A DNA stretch of 64,000 nucleotides, from assembly GCA_934746015.1 (NCBI GenBank), contig CAKVEW010000005.1, positions 62,001-126,000 of the forward strand, given 5' to 3'. Every line of letters begins with the position of its first letter. The first letter of the stretch is position 1. The DNA comes from an uncultured Clostridium sp. (GTDB taxonomy: Bacteria > Bacillota > Clostridia > Clostridiales > Clostridiaceae). The notes below the pieces were generated by a model. The model saw only the letters and a list, made by a program, of their open reading frames with translations, did no database searches and had not been told where the DNA came from. A program made the translations under genes and the position numbers. This document shows, one piece after another, positions 35,054-44,495 of this stretch.

Positions 35054-35818
35054 ATGATTGATAAATTAATAAATAAATACAAAAAAATAAATTTTATTTT
35101 CTTAGATACTATAGATTCAACTAACACATATTGTAAAAAAATAGGTGAAAATAAATTTACTAAAGATACTGTAGTACTAGCTGATACTCAAAGTCAAGGA
35201 AAAGGAACAAAGGGTAGAAACTGGAATTCACCTAAAGGAAAGGGACTTTGGTTTTCAATTCTCTTGAAGCCTTATATTTCTTTAAAAGAATTAAACTTTT
35301 TCCCTATCTTAATATCAGTAGCACTATATAATACTTTTAGACATTTAGAAATTTCTACTAAAATTAAATGGCCTAATGATATTTATTTAGATTCTAAAAA
35401 ACTCTGCGGTATACTTACTGAATCAAAAATTATAAATAACAATATTGAATACATAGTAATTGGAATAGGTATAAATGTTAATTTAACCTTAGAAGACTTT
35501 AATAATGAACTTAAAGAAAAGGCCACATCCCTACTAATATCAACTGGTAAACTATTTAATAGGGAAGAAATTTTAAATAAATACTTAGAAAACTTCTATG
35601 AACAATACAATGAATTATTAAATGGAAATAAAGATACAATTCTAAAAATATATAGAAATAATTCACTAATACTTAATAGAGAAGTTAACTTAGAATACAA
35701 AAATTCTATAAGAAAAATAACACCAATAGATATATTAGAAGATGGATCTCTTTTAATAAAAAATTCAAATAATGAGACAGAAAAAATTATTACTGGAGAA
35801 ATATCTATTTTATTATAG
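35054..35818 (+). CDS. birA: Biotin-protein ligase without DNA-binding domain
   Basis: A 254-residue ligase that activates biotin to biotinyl-AMP and attaches it to the AccB lysine. IDSTNTYCKK near residue 22, the substrate loop QGKGTKGRNWNSPKGKGLWFSI near 51-72 and KWPNDIYLDSKKLCGILTE near 105-123 define the catalytic domain, and a C-terminal SH3-like domain follows. It begins directly with the catalytic domain, so this BirA cannot act as a biotin repressor. Substrate AccB and the biotin importer BioY are encoded at 42.7 and 48.4 kb. Confidence 0.93.
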   Translation: MIDKLINKYKKINFIFLDTIDSTNTYCKKIGENKFTKDTVVLADTQSQGKGTKGRNWNSPKGKGLWFSILLKPYISLKELNFFPILISVALYNTFRHLEISTKIKWPNDIYLDSKKLCGILTESKIINNNIEYIVIGIGINVNLTLEDFNNELKEKATSLLISTGKLFNREEILNKYLENFYEQYNELLNGNKDTILKIYRNNSLILNREVNLEYKNSIRKITPIDILEDGSLLIKNSNNETEKIITGEISILL

Positions 35819-35958
35819 TTTTTGACTCTGTTTAACTTAATTGTTCATATAGACACTAACTTAATGAAAATAAAAAGCTTTTTACTTCATAGAATTTATT
35901 GGTAATATATGTATGTAATAAATATAAATAACTTTTTACTTTATTGAAGGTGTTCTTT

Positions 35959-36180
35959 GTGAAAAAGCTTCGAAAAATGGATGAAATGGAGTTATTTATT
36001 ACAGCAAAGGCTTTTAGATACGCATATTTTTATACTTTTATATTCTTATTTATTTGGAACTTGGTGGATTATTTTATTAATAAGAATTTTTCAAGCATTG
36101 CATTTTTCTTATTAATTACTCAAAATTCAATTTTTCTTTTCAATAAAATATATTTTAAAAAGAAAGCTAATGAATTCTAA
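35959..36180 (+). CDS. Small two-helix membrane protein, unknown function
   Basis: A 73-residue protein starting at GTG 35959 after GAAGGTG; a TTG five codons earlier is less likely. KKLRKMDEMELFITAKAFRYAYFYTFI leads into two hydrophobic segments (about 20-40 and 46-65). Proteins of this kind often sit beside an XRE-type regulator, but none is present here. I do not recognise a function. Confidence 0.5.
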   Translation: MKKLRKMDEMELFITAKAFRYAYFYTFIFLFIWNLVDYFINKNFSSIAFFLLITQNSIFLFNKIYFKKKANEF

Positions 36181-36259
36181 ACAATATATAATAAGAACAT
36201 ATATTATTACACAATTGTATTTTATTTCAAATCAATTTATGTTTGATATATAATATAGA

Positions 36260-36601
36260 GTGGTTAAAATAAGAGGATTACTTTATATAAAAGATAATAG
36301 ACCGAATAACTTAACTAGAATTTTATTTGCAGTATATATTTTAATGCTAGTATGGATTATTTTATTTAAAATGAGCTTTTCTATAGATGAACTTTATAAA
36401 AATAGACGTATGAATATAATGCCTTTTATGGATTGGGGTATTCTTAAGCAAATATCAGTAGGATTTTTTATTAGTTTAGGTATAGAAGTTTTACAGTTTA
36501 ATTTAGCTATAGGTGCAACTGATATAACGGACTTTATAGAATTTACTCATAAAAAATACTCCTTCCTGACAATTGATTTAATATTTTTATCATTGCCATA
36601 A
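36260..36601 (+). pseudogene. VanZ-like protein with internal deletion and lost C-terminus
   Basis: The 113-codon GTG frame begins like a VanZ family membrane protein (RILFAVYILMLVWIILFKMSF, then RRMNIMPF). It jumps directly to a later VanZ segment (QISVGFFISLGIEVLQFNLAIGATDITDFI), so about 30 residues with a TM helix are missing. The expected NTLGG-type ending is replaced by unrelated residues that run through an inverted repeat. The frame is open, but the product is probably not functional. Confidence 0.55.
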
Positions 36602-36611
36602 AGGAGTATTT
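36554..36611 (+). repeat. Long inverted repeat at the end of the VanZ remnant
   Basis: AAATACTCCTT and AAGGAGTATTT flank about 36 nt that itself can pair (CAATTGAT with ATCATTG). TATTTATTTC follows on the plus strand. It may be a terminator or the scar of a rearrangement that removed the VanZ 3' end. Confidence 0.45.
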
Positions 36612-36709
36612 ATTTCATCATAAGCACAAATTATTTTACGTTCTTGCACTTTTTATTATACATAATTATAATTTCGTTGTTTTTATATTATTTTGTATAT
36701 TAGATTTAT

Positions 36710-36986
36710 TTAATTAAGCATGGTTCCCAAAGACTCAAGCTCCCTTATTGATGATTCATTATTAGCTAAATCATCAGTTTTATCTACTATCATATTGGAG
36801 TCATCCTTTGCCACACATCCTTTATAGCACTGACAAGCCCCACAAACCCGTACATGGAGAAACCGTTAGTTTGTACGTATCTACAACTTCAAGTTCATGT
36901 TTACTGCTGACTCCTTTGGCAAATGTAGCGATTGCAGTTAAAGTATTTCCTTTTCGTGGACTTCCATTTAATACTAATATTTTCAT
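36710..36986 (-). pseudogene. Frameshifted, shortened flavodoxin-family NAD(P)H oxidoreductase
   Basis: From ATG 36986 the minus strand reads MKILVLNGSPRKGNT, then VVDTYKLTVSPCTGLWGLSVL and a stop. In the next frame the expected continuation appears: GACQCYKGCVAKDDSNMIVDK. A one-base shift thus breaks the CxxC...C segment of an iron-sulfur-flavoprotein-like FMN reductase. After MIVDK only about 20 further residues remain before the stop. Intact relatives have roughly 180 or more residues, so most of the body has been deleted. RBS AGAGG is still recognisable. Confidence 0.75.
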
Positions 36987-37120
36987 AGCAGCAATACCTC
37001 TGTTCTTCTTTTAACTAAGTTCTTAACATATATTATTATATATGTATATCCCTAGTTGATATACTATTACATAAAGTGAAATATTTTTTCTCTAAACTTG
37101 ATATATTTTTGTATATTCTC

Positions 37121-37942
37121 TTATATCCAGTTTATAACAGCATCTTTTCTTGGAACTGTTCTTTTGTATTTAACATCAGGATATCCTATTACTAAACATG
37201 ATAATAATTCATCAGAACTATTTACACCAAGGAAGTCTAATATAGGTTTATTGTCTTTAGCAGCAACTATTGAGAATCCACTGAAGAAAGTACCAAGACC
37301 TAATGCGTTAGTTATAAGTTCCATATTTGAAGAAGCTAAACCAGCATTTACATTGTTTGGAGAAGCTACAAATATGGCAACTGGAGCATTGAAGAATATT
37401 TTATCATTTTTAATTGGGTCTTGTTTATACATTTCATATGAATGAACCCACATTTTAGCATATCTTTCTAAATAAGCAGTTTCAGGTGTTAAATTAGCTA
37501 AAATTGCTTCACCCTTTACTTTTAAACTTTCATAAACTAAATCTTTAAGTTCATCAAGTTTTTCACTAACTACTACATAAGAAACATCTTGACTGTTTGT
37601 AGAAGTTTGAGTAAATCTTCCTGCTTCAATTATTTTTTCTATTTTTTCTTTTTCAACTTCTTTATCTTTGAATCTTCTTACACTTCTTCTGAATTTTATG
37701 AAGTTAAGTAAGTTGTCAGCTTCCACTGAGAAGCTCTCTTTATCATAAGGAATAACTTCTTCCATATTGTAATCATCAGTTGATACAGCTTCTACTGGAC
37801 AAATAGCTATACAGTGACCACATTTTAAACATCTTTCGTTGTTTATTTCAGCTTTGTTATCTACTAAAGAGATAGCAGAAACTGGACAATCTTTTATACA
37901 TTGTGAACAGCCTATGCATTTTTCTTTATTTACATTAAACAT
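37121..37942 (-). CDS. Nitroreductase-family protein with N-terminal 2[4Fe-4S] ferredoxin
   Basis: A 273-residue fusion. Residues 1-55 carry two clusters of the CxxCxxCxxxCP type (CIGCSQCIKDCP and CLKCGHCIAICP). The nitroreductase FMN domain begins near 76 (FIKFRRSVRRFKDKEV) and continues through GRFTQTSTNSQDVSYVVV and ALGLGTFFSGFS to the C-terminus. Such proteins probably pass electrons from reduced ferredoxin to flavin and then to nitro or ene substrates. ATG 37942 follows AAGGAG at ideal spacing; the longer frame is unlikely. Divergent from a LysR regulator that probably controls it. Confidence 0.92.
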   Translation of the reverse strand: MFNVNKEKCIGCSQCIKDCPVSAISLVDNKAEINNERCLKCGHCIAICPVEAVSTDDYNMEEVIPYDKESFSVEADNLLNFIKFRRSVRRFKDKEVEKEKIEKIIEAGRFTQTSTNSQDVSYVVVSEKLDELKDLVYESLKVKGEAILANLTPETAYLERYAKMWVHSYEMYKQDPIKNDKIFFNAPVAIFVASPNNVNAGLASSNMELITNALGLGTFFSGFSIVAAKDNKPILDFLGVNSSDELLSCLVIGYPDVKYKRTVPRKDAVINWI

Positions 37943-38034
37943 TACATTTCTCCTTTTTAATATATATAAGTAATTTGACATATATATACTAAATTTATAA
38001 TTTTTCTTGTTATTAAAAAAAACTAATAATACAA

Positions 38035-38053
38035 TAGTGAAAGTATAACACTA
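38035..38053. promoter_or_regulatory. LysR-type dyad TAGTG-N9-CACTA
   Basis: A 5-9-5 inverted repeat containing the T-N11-A core used by LysR regulators, in the divergent gap between the nitroreductase and LysR genes. It is a plausible site for autoregulation and control of the nitroreductase. Confidence 0.45.
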
Positions 38054-38133
38054 CTGAATGAATAATGTCTAATTGAAAATATTCATAAATATATAACTAA
38101 AAGTTATTGATTTTTGATGGAAAGGGGATAAAA

Positions 38134-39015
38134 ATGAACTTACAACAACTGGAGTATTTTAAAATAATAGCAGAAACAAAGAATTTCACAACAGCATCTG
38201 ATATATTATCAGTTACTCAACCAGCACTAAGCAAAGCCATATCCAAGTTGGAAGAAGAGCTAGATGTTAAACTTTTTCAAAGAGAAGGAAGAAATATCAA
38301 TATTACGGAGTATGGAGAAGTTTTTTTGAAATACGCCAAAGGAGCTTTGAGTGAAGTTGAAAAAGGTAAACTTAAATTAAAAGAGATGAAAAATAATAGT
38401 GATATGATTATATCCATATCTTCAACTGCTTGTATTGGGGCAACTTTTATACCTTTTTTAATAAGTAATTTTTTTAATGATAATTCGAAGGTGAAGTTTA
38501 ATATTGATAATCAAAGCACAGATGAAATTTTAAAAGGAATAAAAAACAGCCATATTGATTTTGGATTTATAAGTGATATAGATGATTTAGACAAATATAA
38601 TAATTTGGAAGCTATTTTAGTAAAAAAGGAAGAATATGTTTTGATTGTTCCTAAAAACCATCCTTTAGCCAATAAGAAGGAAGTATATCTTAGTGATTTG
38701 AAAAATGAGTATTTTATATCATACAATAATAAGTGTTCTGATGTGGAGAAAGCTTATTCTGATTTAATAGGATATACACCGAAAATTTATGCAGAACCTA
38801 GTGAATCAATCATACTTTCAGGTCTTGTGCAAGCAGGGACAGGTATTGCCATAATTTTAAACACACCATTGATTAATACTAATAAGATTTCAGTTATTAA
38901 AATAAAGGATAAAATTGATGATAAAAGTATTTATATGGTGTGGAATAAAAATATTATTCACAATAAAAATAAAATGGAATTTAAAAATTATGCTTTAAAT
39001 ATGAGTAAAAGATGA
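38134..39015 (+). CDS. LysR-family transcriptional regulator
   Basis: A 293-residue regulator. The N-terminal winged HTH is LQQLEYFKIIAETKNFTTASDILSVTQPALSKAISKLEEELDVKLFQREGR, and a periplasmic-binding-like effector domain runs from about 90 to the end. Start ATG near 38134 follows AAAGGGG; the frame opens nine codons earlier at a TTG. It is divergent from the ferredoxin-nitroreductase. The effector is unknown. Confidence 0.93.
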   Translation: MNLQQLEYFKIIAETKNFTTASDILSVTQPALSKAISKLEEELDVKLFQREGRNINITEYGEVFLKYAKGALSEVEKGKLKLKEMKNNSDMIISISSTACIGATFIPFLISNFFNDNSKVKFNIDNQSTDEILKGIKNSHIDFGFISDIDDLDKYNNLEAILVKKEEYVLIVPKNHPLANKKEVYLSDLKNEYFISYNNKCSDVEKAYSDLIGYTPKIYAEPSESIILSGLVQAGTGIAIILNTPLINTNKISVIKIKDKIDDKSIYMVWNKNIIHNKNKMEFKNYALNMSKR

Positions 39016-39224
39016 AATTTTTATAGAGATAGATAAGGTTATAATTAATAGCCCTATAAGAGCAATTGGATAGAAACTTTACTTCAAATTAATGAAACTA
39101 TTTTATAATTAGAAAATAATAGAACATATTGTATAATATAACAAGGTTCACAATTTTAATATATTACAAATCAAAAGTAGATAAATTTTTGTTATAAAAA
39201 TTTATTAAATTTATATCTTATACT

Positions 39225-39300
39225 GTGGTGACTTGGAACGCATGTGAGGTCGCACTCATTTTGGAAACTCCGATTTTGCGGAGTTTCTTCCCTCTTTTTT
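39225..39300 (+). ncRNA. Candidate small RNA or complex terminator downstream of the LysR gene
   Basis: A block much richer in G and C than its surroundings: GTGGTGACTTGGAACGC, then ATGTGAGGTCGCACTCAT, then a perfect stem GAAACTCCG / CGGAGTTTC (39264-39287) followed by TTCCCTCTTTTTT. A possible promoter is TTGTTA near 39190 with TATATC 17 bp later. It lies between the LysR stop and the accA stop. It may be a terminated sRNA or simply the LysR terminator with a conserved leader. Not recognised. Confidence 0.4.
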
Positions 39301-40090
39301 ATTTAAATTTTCTATACCTTTGATATCTTTCTTCTAATAGTATATCTTTAGGCTTATTAAGTAGAATTTTAAATTCTTTAATTAATTCATCCTTTATAGA
39401 ATTTGCAACTAAATCTAAATTTTTATGGGCTCCTCCCTTTGGTTCTTTTATTATTTTTTCAATTATCCCTTTTTCAAATAGCTCATAGGAGGTTATCCCC
39501 ATAATTTCTGCAACTTCCTTTGATTTTGATGGATCCTTTAATAATATAGAAGCAAATCCTTCAGGTGATAATATAGAATAAACGGAGTTTTCAAGCATCC
39601 AAACTCTATCTCCACAAGCTAATGCAATAGCCCCTCCACTTCCACCTTCTCCAATAATTATAGAAATTATCGGAACAGTAATTTTAGATATTTCAATTAA
39701 ATTTCTTGCAATGGCTTCTCCTTGCCCTCTTTCTTCTGCTTCTATTCCGCAATATGCTCCAGAAGTATTTATAAAGCATACAATTGGTCTATTAAATTTT
39801 TCTGCTTGCTTCATTAATCTTAATGCTTTTCTATATCCTTCTGGATAAGGAGAGCCAAAATTTCTCTCCATATTTTCTTTTAAGTCCTTTCCTTTTTGAA
39901 TACCTATTATAGTTGTAGGTCTACCATTTAAAAGTCCTATTCCACCTACTATAGATTTATCATCTCTAAAAATTCTATCTCCATGTAATTCAAAAAAGTT
40001 AGTAAATATCTTGCTTATATAATCTAGTGTAGTTGGTCTTTCTATCATTCTTGCAATCATTAATCTCTCATAGGCATTAATATCTTTCAC
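39299..40090 (-). CDS. accA: Acetyl-CoA carboxylase carboxyltransferase subunit alpha
   Basis: A 263-residue subunit. With AccD it transfers the carboxyl group from carboxybiotin to acetyl-CoA, giving malonyl-CoA. It has the crotonase-fold blocks [42 protein letters not shown] and [40 protein letters not shown] start, with the AAGGAGGTG RBS placed over the end of accD (one base between genes), so translation is coupled. Last gene of the fab/acc operon. The N-terminus is shorter than in E. coli AccA, as in other Clostridia. Confidence 0.96.
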   Translation of the reverse strand: MKDINAYERLMIARMIERPTTLDYISKIFTNFFELHGDRIFRDDKSIVGGIGLLNGRPTTIIGIQKGKDLKENMERNFGSPYPEGYRKALRLMKQAEKFNRPIVCFINTSGAYCGIEAEERGQGEAIARNLIEISKITVPIISIIIGEGGSGGAIALACGDRVWMLENSVYSILSPEGFASILLKDPSKSKEVAEIMGITSYELFEKGIIEKIIKEPKGGAHKNLDLVANSIKDELIKEFKILLNKPKDILLEERYQRYRKFK

Positions 40091-40091
40091 A

Positions 40092-40949
40092 CTACACCTC
40101 CTTAATTATATGAAAGTTTAGAAGAGCTGAAAGAGCCATTTTTAAATTATCTCTTTTTATAATATTATCTATAAATCCATGTTCTAATAAAAATTCTGCG
40201 CTTTGAAAATCCTCTGGCAATTTTTCTTTTATAGTTCCCTCAATTACTCTTCTTCCTGCAAAGCCCACTAAAGCTTTAGGCTCTGCTAATATTATATCTC
40301 CAAGCATTGCAAAACTTGCTGTTACACCTCCAGTTGTTGGATCTGTTAAAACAGTTATATAAAGTAATCCCACATCACTATGTCTTGATAATGCACTACT
40401 TATTTTAGCCATTTGCATAAGAGATAATATCCCTTCCTGCATCCTTGCTCCACCTGAGGCTGTAAAAATAATTATAGGCAGCTTTCTTTTTGTGGCTTCT
40501 TCCACTGCAATAGTAATTTTTTCCCCTACTACAGTTCCCATACTTCCCATTAAAAAATTTGAATCCATAATAGCTATAATGGTTTTATTTCCACCAATTT
40601 CACATTCACCTGTTACAACTGCCTCATTAGTTCTGCTTTTTTCTTCATTTGCTTTTAATTTTTCTTCATAGTTTGGGAAGTCCATTGGATTTTTTGACCT
40701 CATGTACTTATTAAATTCCTTAAAGGTTCCTTTATCACAAATTTGATTAACTCTTTCATAGCTACCAAGCCTAAAATTATAATTACATTTTGTACAAACA
40801 TTGTAATTATCCTCTAAGGATTTTTTATATAGAATCTTGCCACAATTACTGCACTTTATCCAAGTTCCATCTGGAACTACTGGTATATCCTTTTCTTCTA
40901 AATTAGTTATGTTTATAACTCCATATTGTCTTTTTTTAAAAATCCCCAT
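40092..40949 (-). CDS. accD: Acetyl-CoA carboxylase carboxyltransferase subunit beta
   Basis: A 285-residue subunit. The N-terminal zinc ribbon CSNCGKILY-(N)-CTKC at about 33-55 is characteristic of AccD. The crotonase-fold core has [23 protein letters not shown] and [24 protein letters not shown]. It forms a heterotetramer with AccA. It lies 13 nt after accC. Confidence 0.96.
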   Translation of the reverse strand: MGIFKKRQYGVINITNLEEKDIPVVPDGTWIKCSNCGKILYKKSLEDNYNVCTKCNYNFRLGSYERVNQICDKGTFKEFNKYMRSKNPMDFPNYEEKLKANEEKSRTNEAVVTGECEIGGNKTIIAIMDSNFLMGSMGTVVGEKITIAVEEATKRKLPIIIFTASGGARMQEGILSLMQMAKISSALSRHSDVGLLYITVLTDPTTGGVTASFAMLGDIILAEPKALVGFAGRRVIEGTIKEKLPEDFQSAEFLLEHGFIDNIIKRDNLKMALSALLNFHIIKEV

Positions 40950-40962
40950 ACTCTTTCACCAA

Positions 40963-42306
40963 CTATAAATTGTATTCTTTGCTTATAAAACTAGTATCAT
41001 AGTCTCCTAAGCGAAATTTATTATTATTTAAAATATCTATCTGAAATTCAATATTATTGTCAATTCCTTCAATTACAAACTCCTCTAATGCTCTTAACAT
41101 CTTATTAATAGCCTCTTCTCTATTATTTCCATAAGCTATTAATTTTGCTATCATAGAGTCATAAGTTGGAGGTATAGTGTATCCTGTAAATACTGCAGTA
41201 TCTACTCTTATTCCATTACCACCAGGTAAATTTAAAAATTCTATCCTTCCTGGAGAAGGTATAAATCCTTTACTAGGATTTTCGGCATTTATTCTACATT
41301 CAATAGCATGCCCTTTAATTTTAATATCCTCTTGAGAAAAACCTAATTTTTCTCCATTAGCTATCTTTATTTGTTCCTTTACTATATCTATAGATGTTAT
41401 CATCTCTGTTATAGGATGTTCCACTTGTATTCTAGTATTCATTTCCATAAAATAAAAATCTCCATGCTTATCTACTAAAAATTCTATAGTACCAGCATTT
41501 ACATAATTTACTGCTTTTGCAGCATTAATAGCAGCCTCCCCCATTTCACTTCTAAGATTTTCACTTAAAATAGTTGATGGAGCTTCTTCTAATACTTTTT
41601 GATTTCTTCTTTGAACAGTGCAATCTCTTTCCCCTAAGTGGACTATATTACCATGTTCATCTCCCAAAATTTGAAATTCAATATGTCTAGGATTCTCTAT
41701 AAACTTTTCAATATAAATTGTATCGTCTCCAAAGTTTACTTTAGCTTCAGTTTTTGCAGTAAAATAAGCATTTTTTAAATCATTTTTACAATGAACTATT
41801 CTTATTCCTTTACCTCCTCCCCCTAAAGCTGCTTTAATCATTACTGGATATCCTATTTCTTCTGCTTCTAAATATGCATCATCTAAACTTTTTATTATTC
41901 CATTACTTCCTGGTATTATTGGAACCTCTGCATTTTTCATGATTTCTCTTGCTCTAGACTTATCTCCCATTATTCCAATAGTCCTACTAGTAGGTCCAAT
42001 AAATTTAATATTACATTCTTCACATATTGCGACAAATTCTGAGTTTTCAGATAAGAACCCAAAACCTGGATGTATTGCATTGCATTTAGTAATTACTGCT
42101 GCACTTATAATATTACTTTCATTTAAATATGAGTCCTTAGATTTAGGTTTTCCAACACAGATAGCTTCATCTGCTAACTGAGTATGCATAGCATCCTTAT
42201 CAGCCTCTGAGTAAATGGCTACTGTTTTTATTCCAAGCTCCTTACAAGCCCTTATTACTCTTACTGCTATTTCTCCTCTATTAGCTATTAATACCTTTCT
42301 AATCAT
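40963..42306 (-). CDS. accC: Biotin carboxylase
   Basis: A 447-residue ATP-grasp enzyme that carboxylates the biotin on AccB with bicarbonate. It shows KVLIANRGEIAVRVIRACKELGI at the N-terminus, the glycine-rich ATP loop MIKAALGGGGKGIRIV near 158-173, ERDCTVQRRNQKVLEEAPS and EMNTRIQVEHPITE (active-site Glu, Asn and Arg). Full length for the single-domain bacterial form. RBS AGAGGTG; 14 nt after fabZ. Confidence 0.97.
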   Translation of the reverse strand: MIRKVLIANRGEIAVRVIRACKELGIKTVAIYSEADKDAMHTQLADEAICVGKPKSKDSYLNESNIISAAVITKCNAIHPGFGFLSENSEFVAICEECNIKFIGPTSRTIGIMGDKSRAREIMKNAEVPIIPGSNGIIKSLDDAYLEAEEIGYPVMIKAALGGGGKGIRIVHCKNDLKNAYFTAKTEAKVNFGDDTIYIEKFIENPRHIEFQILGDEHGNIVHLGERDCTVQRRNQKVLEEAPSTILSENLRSEMGEAAINAAKAVNYVNAGTIEFLVDKHGDFYFMEMNTRIQVEHPITEMITSIDIVKEQIKIANGEKLGFSQEDIKIKGHAIECRINAENPSKGFIPSPGRIEFLNLPGGNGIRVDTAVFTGYTIPPTYDSMIAKLIAYGNNREEAINKMLRALEEFVIEGIDNNIEFQIDILNNNKFRLGDYDTSFISKEYNL

Positions 42307-42320
42307 AAAACACCTCTTTA

Positions 42321-42746
42321 TTAACCAACCATAAAGGTTAGCTCTGCCTCACATACCTTTTTACCATCCACATAAGCAATTCCTTTTCCAATTCCTGCTA
42401 CGCCCCTAATTTTAGTTAGTTCAACTTCTAATCTTAAGGTATCCCCAGGAACTACTTTCCTTCTAAATTTAGCATTATTTATTCCACCAAAATAAGCTAT
42501 TTTGCCTTTGAATTCATCTCTTTTTAATAAAGCAACTGCTCCAGTCTGAGCTAAAGCTTCTATAATTAAGACCCCTGGCATTACTGGTTCTGTTGGAAAA
42601 TGTCCTTGAAAGAAATATTCATTCATAGTTACATTTTTTATAGCAACTATTTTATTATTTTCTAATTCTTCTACTTTATCTATTAATAAAAATGGATATC
42701 TATGTGGTATTATTTCCATTATCTCTTTTATATCCAAAGCTTTCAC
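42321..42746 (-). CDS. fabZ: 3-hydroxyacyl-ACP dehydratase
   Basis: A 141-residue hot-dog-fold enzyme that removes water from 3-hydroxyacyl-ACP. Motif [13 protein letters not shown] is at about 13-25, and the catalytic segment [20 protein letters not shown] at about 47-66 (His48, Glu62). GTG start directly abuts the accB stop (TAGGTG), implying coupling. Clostridia usually have FabZ and no FabA, so unsaturated fatty acids must come by another branch. Confidence 0.95.
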   Translation of the reverse strand: MKALDIKEIMEIIPHRYPFLLIDKVEELENNKIVAIKNVTMNEYFFQGHFPTEPVMPGVLIIEALAQTGAVALLKRDEFKGKIAYFGGINNAKFRRKVVPGDTLRLEVELTKIRGVAGIGKGIAYVDGKKVCEAELTFMVG

Positions 42747-43238
42747 CTACTTTATCCTAAATAATTCCATGCCAAACTCTACTATATCTTCATCACTTCT
42801 TAATACTTCAACTATTTCACCATCAAATTCAGAAGTTATTTCATTCATTATCTTCATAGCTTCTACTATACAAAGGACATCCCCTTTTTTTACATAATCT
42901 CCTTTATTAACATAAGCCTTTCCTCCAGGGGTTCCAGATGAATAGTAGGTTCCTACTAATGGAGACTTAACTATATTGTAAGAAGATTCACTAGAATCAG
43001 TATTAATTTCATTACTTTTTGACTTTTCTACAGTATCTTCTGTATTTCTATTGGTTTTAGATAAAGGAATTTGTCTTTGAAATTCATTTGTAGTATTATC
43101 AAATTCTTTATGATTTTTAAAATTCTCTTCATTTTTACTTAATTTTAATTTAAAATCTTGGTCCTCTAATTCAAAAACCCTAAGAGAAGAGCAATCTATT
43201 GATTTTATTAAATCTTTAATTTGTTCATAAGTTAACAT
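42747..43238 (-). CDS. accB: Biotin carboxyl carrier protein of acetyl-CoA carboxylase
   Basis: A 163-residue carrier. A helical N-terminus (LTYEQIKDLIKSIDCSSLRVFELEDQDFKLKLSK), a polar low-complexity linker (about 45-85) and a C-terminal biotinyl domain with IVEAMKIMNEITSEFDG. The lysine in EAMKIM (near 128) is biotinylated by BirA (35.1 kb). One base separates it from fabF. Confidence 0.96.
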   Translation of the reverse strand: MLTYEQIKDLIKSIDCSSLRVFELEDQDFKLKLSKNEENFKNHKEFDNTTNEFQRQIPLSKTNRNTEDTVEKSKSNEINTDSSESSYNIVKSPLVGTYYSSGTPGGKAYVNKGDYVKKGDVLCIVEAMKIMNEITSEFDGEIVEVLRSDEDIVEFGMELFRIK

Positions 43239-43239
43239 C

Positions 43240-44481
43240 TTATTTCCCTCTCCACTTTTTTAGTATTATTGTTCCATTATGTCCACCAAATCCTAGTGAA
43301 TTTGACATAGCATATTCTATTTCTTCATTCTTCCCATTATTAACAACTAAATTCAAATCACATTCTTCATCTGGTTTTAGATAATTTATATTTGCTGGTA
43401 AAAATCCTTCTTCTAATGCTTTAATTGAAATTATGGCTTCAACTGCGCCTGCTGCTCCAAGTAAATGCCCTGTCATTGATTTAGTAGAACTTACATATAC
43501 ATTTTTTACTGCTTCAGAAAAAGCATTTTTTATTGCTAATGTTTCAACCTTATCATTTAATTCTGTAGAAGTTCCATGAGCATTTATATATCCAATTTTA
43601 TCTGGAGATATATTAGCATCTATTAATGCATCTCTCATAGCTCTATAACCACCATCTCCATCTGATCTAGGTGATGTAATGTGATGAGCATCACATGTAG
43701 TTCCATATCCAACTACTTCAGCATATATTTTAGCACCTCTACTTAAGGCACTATCTAAATCTTCTAATAATAATGCTCCTGCACCTTCTCCCATTACAAA
43801 GCCATTTCTATCTTTATCAAAGGGAATAGAAGCCCTATTAATATCTTCACTTTTACTAAGGGCAGTCATAGATTGGAACCCAGCAATACCAAACCTACAT
43901 ATTGAGGCTTCTGTTCCACCAACTATAGCTCTATCTAAATATCCATCCTTTATACTTCTATAGGCTTCTCCTATGCAATGTGTAGATGATGCACATGCTG
44001 TAGTGATACTTAAACAACTTCCTTGAATACCCAATTCTATAGCAATTGCTCCAGCTGCCATATTAGAAATTATAGTTGGAATTGCTAAAGGTGATACCCT
44101 ATTAGGGCTTCTATTAATTAAGGTTGTCATTTGATTTTCTATAGTTATAAGACCGCCAATCCCTGAACCAAATATAACTCCAAATCTTTCTCTATCAACA
44201 GAATCTAAATCTATATTACTATTTTTTATGCATTCTTTTGCACATATCAAAGCAAATTGTATAAATCTATCTAACCTTTTTGCATCTTTTTTTCCTAAAT
44301 AATCTTCTGCATTAAAATCTTTTACTTCTGCTGCTACCTTCACTTTAAAATCTGTTGTATCAAAACATTTAATTTTATCTACTCCATTTTTCCCAATCTT
44401 TACAGAATTCCAAAAGCTATCAATAGAATTACCAATTGGTGTTATAGCCCCTAATCCTGTAACTACAACTCTTCTCTTCAT
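43240..44481 (-). CDS. fabF: 3-oxoacyl-ACP synthase II
   Basis: A 413-residue condensing enzyme for chain elongation. Catalytic triad: Cys in ITTACASSTH near 165, His in INAHGTSTELND near 304 and His in STKSMTGHLLGAAGAVE near 340. The GFGGHNGTIIL ending is typical of FabF. RBS AAAGGAG. It follows fabG by 14 nt. Confidence 0.97.
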   Translation of the reverse strand: MKRRVVVTGLGAITPIGNSIDSFWNSVKIGKNGVDKIKCFDTTDFKVKVAAEVKDFNAEDYLGKKDAKRLDRFIQFALICAKECIKNSNIDLDSVDRERFGVIFGSGIGGLITIENQMTTLINRSPNRVSPLAIPTIISNMAAGAIAIELGIQGSCLSITTACASSTHCIGEAYRSIKDGYLDRAIVGGTEASICRFGIAGFQSMTALSKSEDINRASIPFDKDRNGFVMGEGAGALLLEDLDSALSRGAKIYAEVVGYGTTCDAHHITSPRSDGDGGYRAMRDALIDANISPDKIGYINAHGTSTELNDKVETLAIKNAFSEAVKNVYVSSTKSMTGHLLGAAGAVEAIISIKALEEGFLPANINYLKPDEECDLNLVVNNGKNEEIEYAMSNSLGFGGHNGTIILKKWRGK

Positions 44482-44495
44482 ACTAATTCTCTCCT

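Noticed and set aside
36554..36611. CRISPR repeat or transposon end
   Set aside because: Single inverted repeat with no spacers, no transposase and no second copy seen in the window.
36808..37014. Plus-strand open frame of 68 codons near 36.9 kb
   Set aside because: The minus strand of the same stretch reads as a flavodoxin-type N-terminus (MKILVLNGSPRKGNT), so the plus frame is a shadow of a pseudogene.
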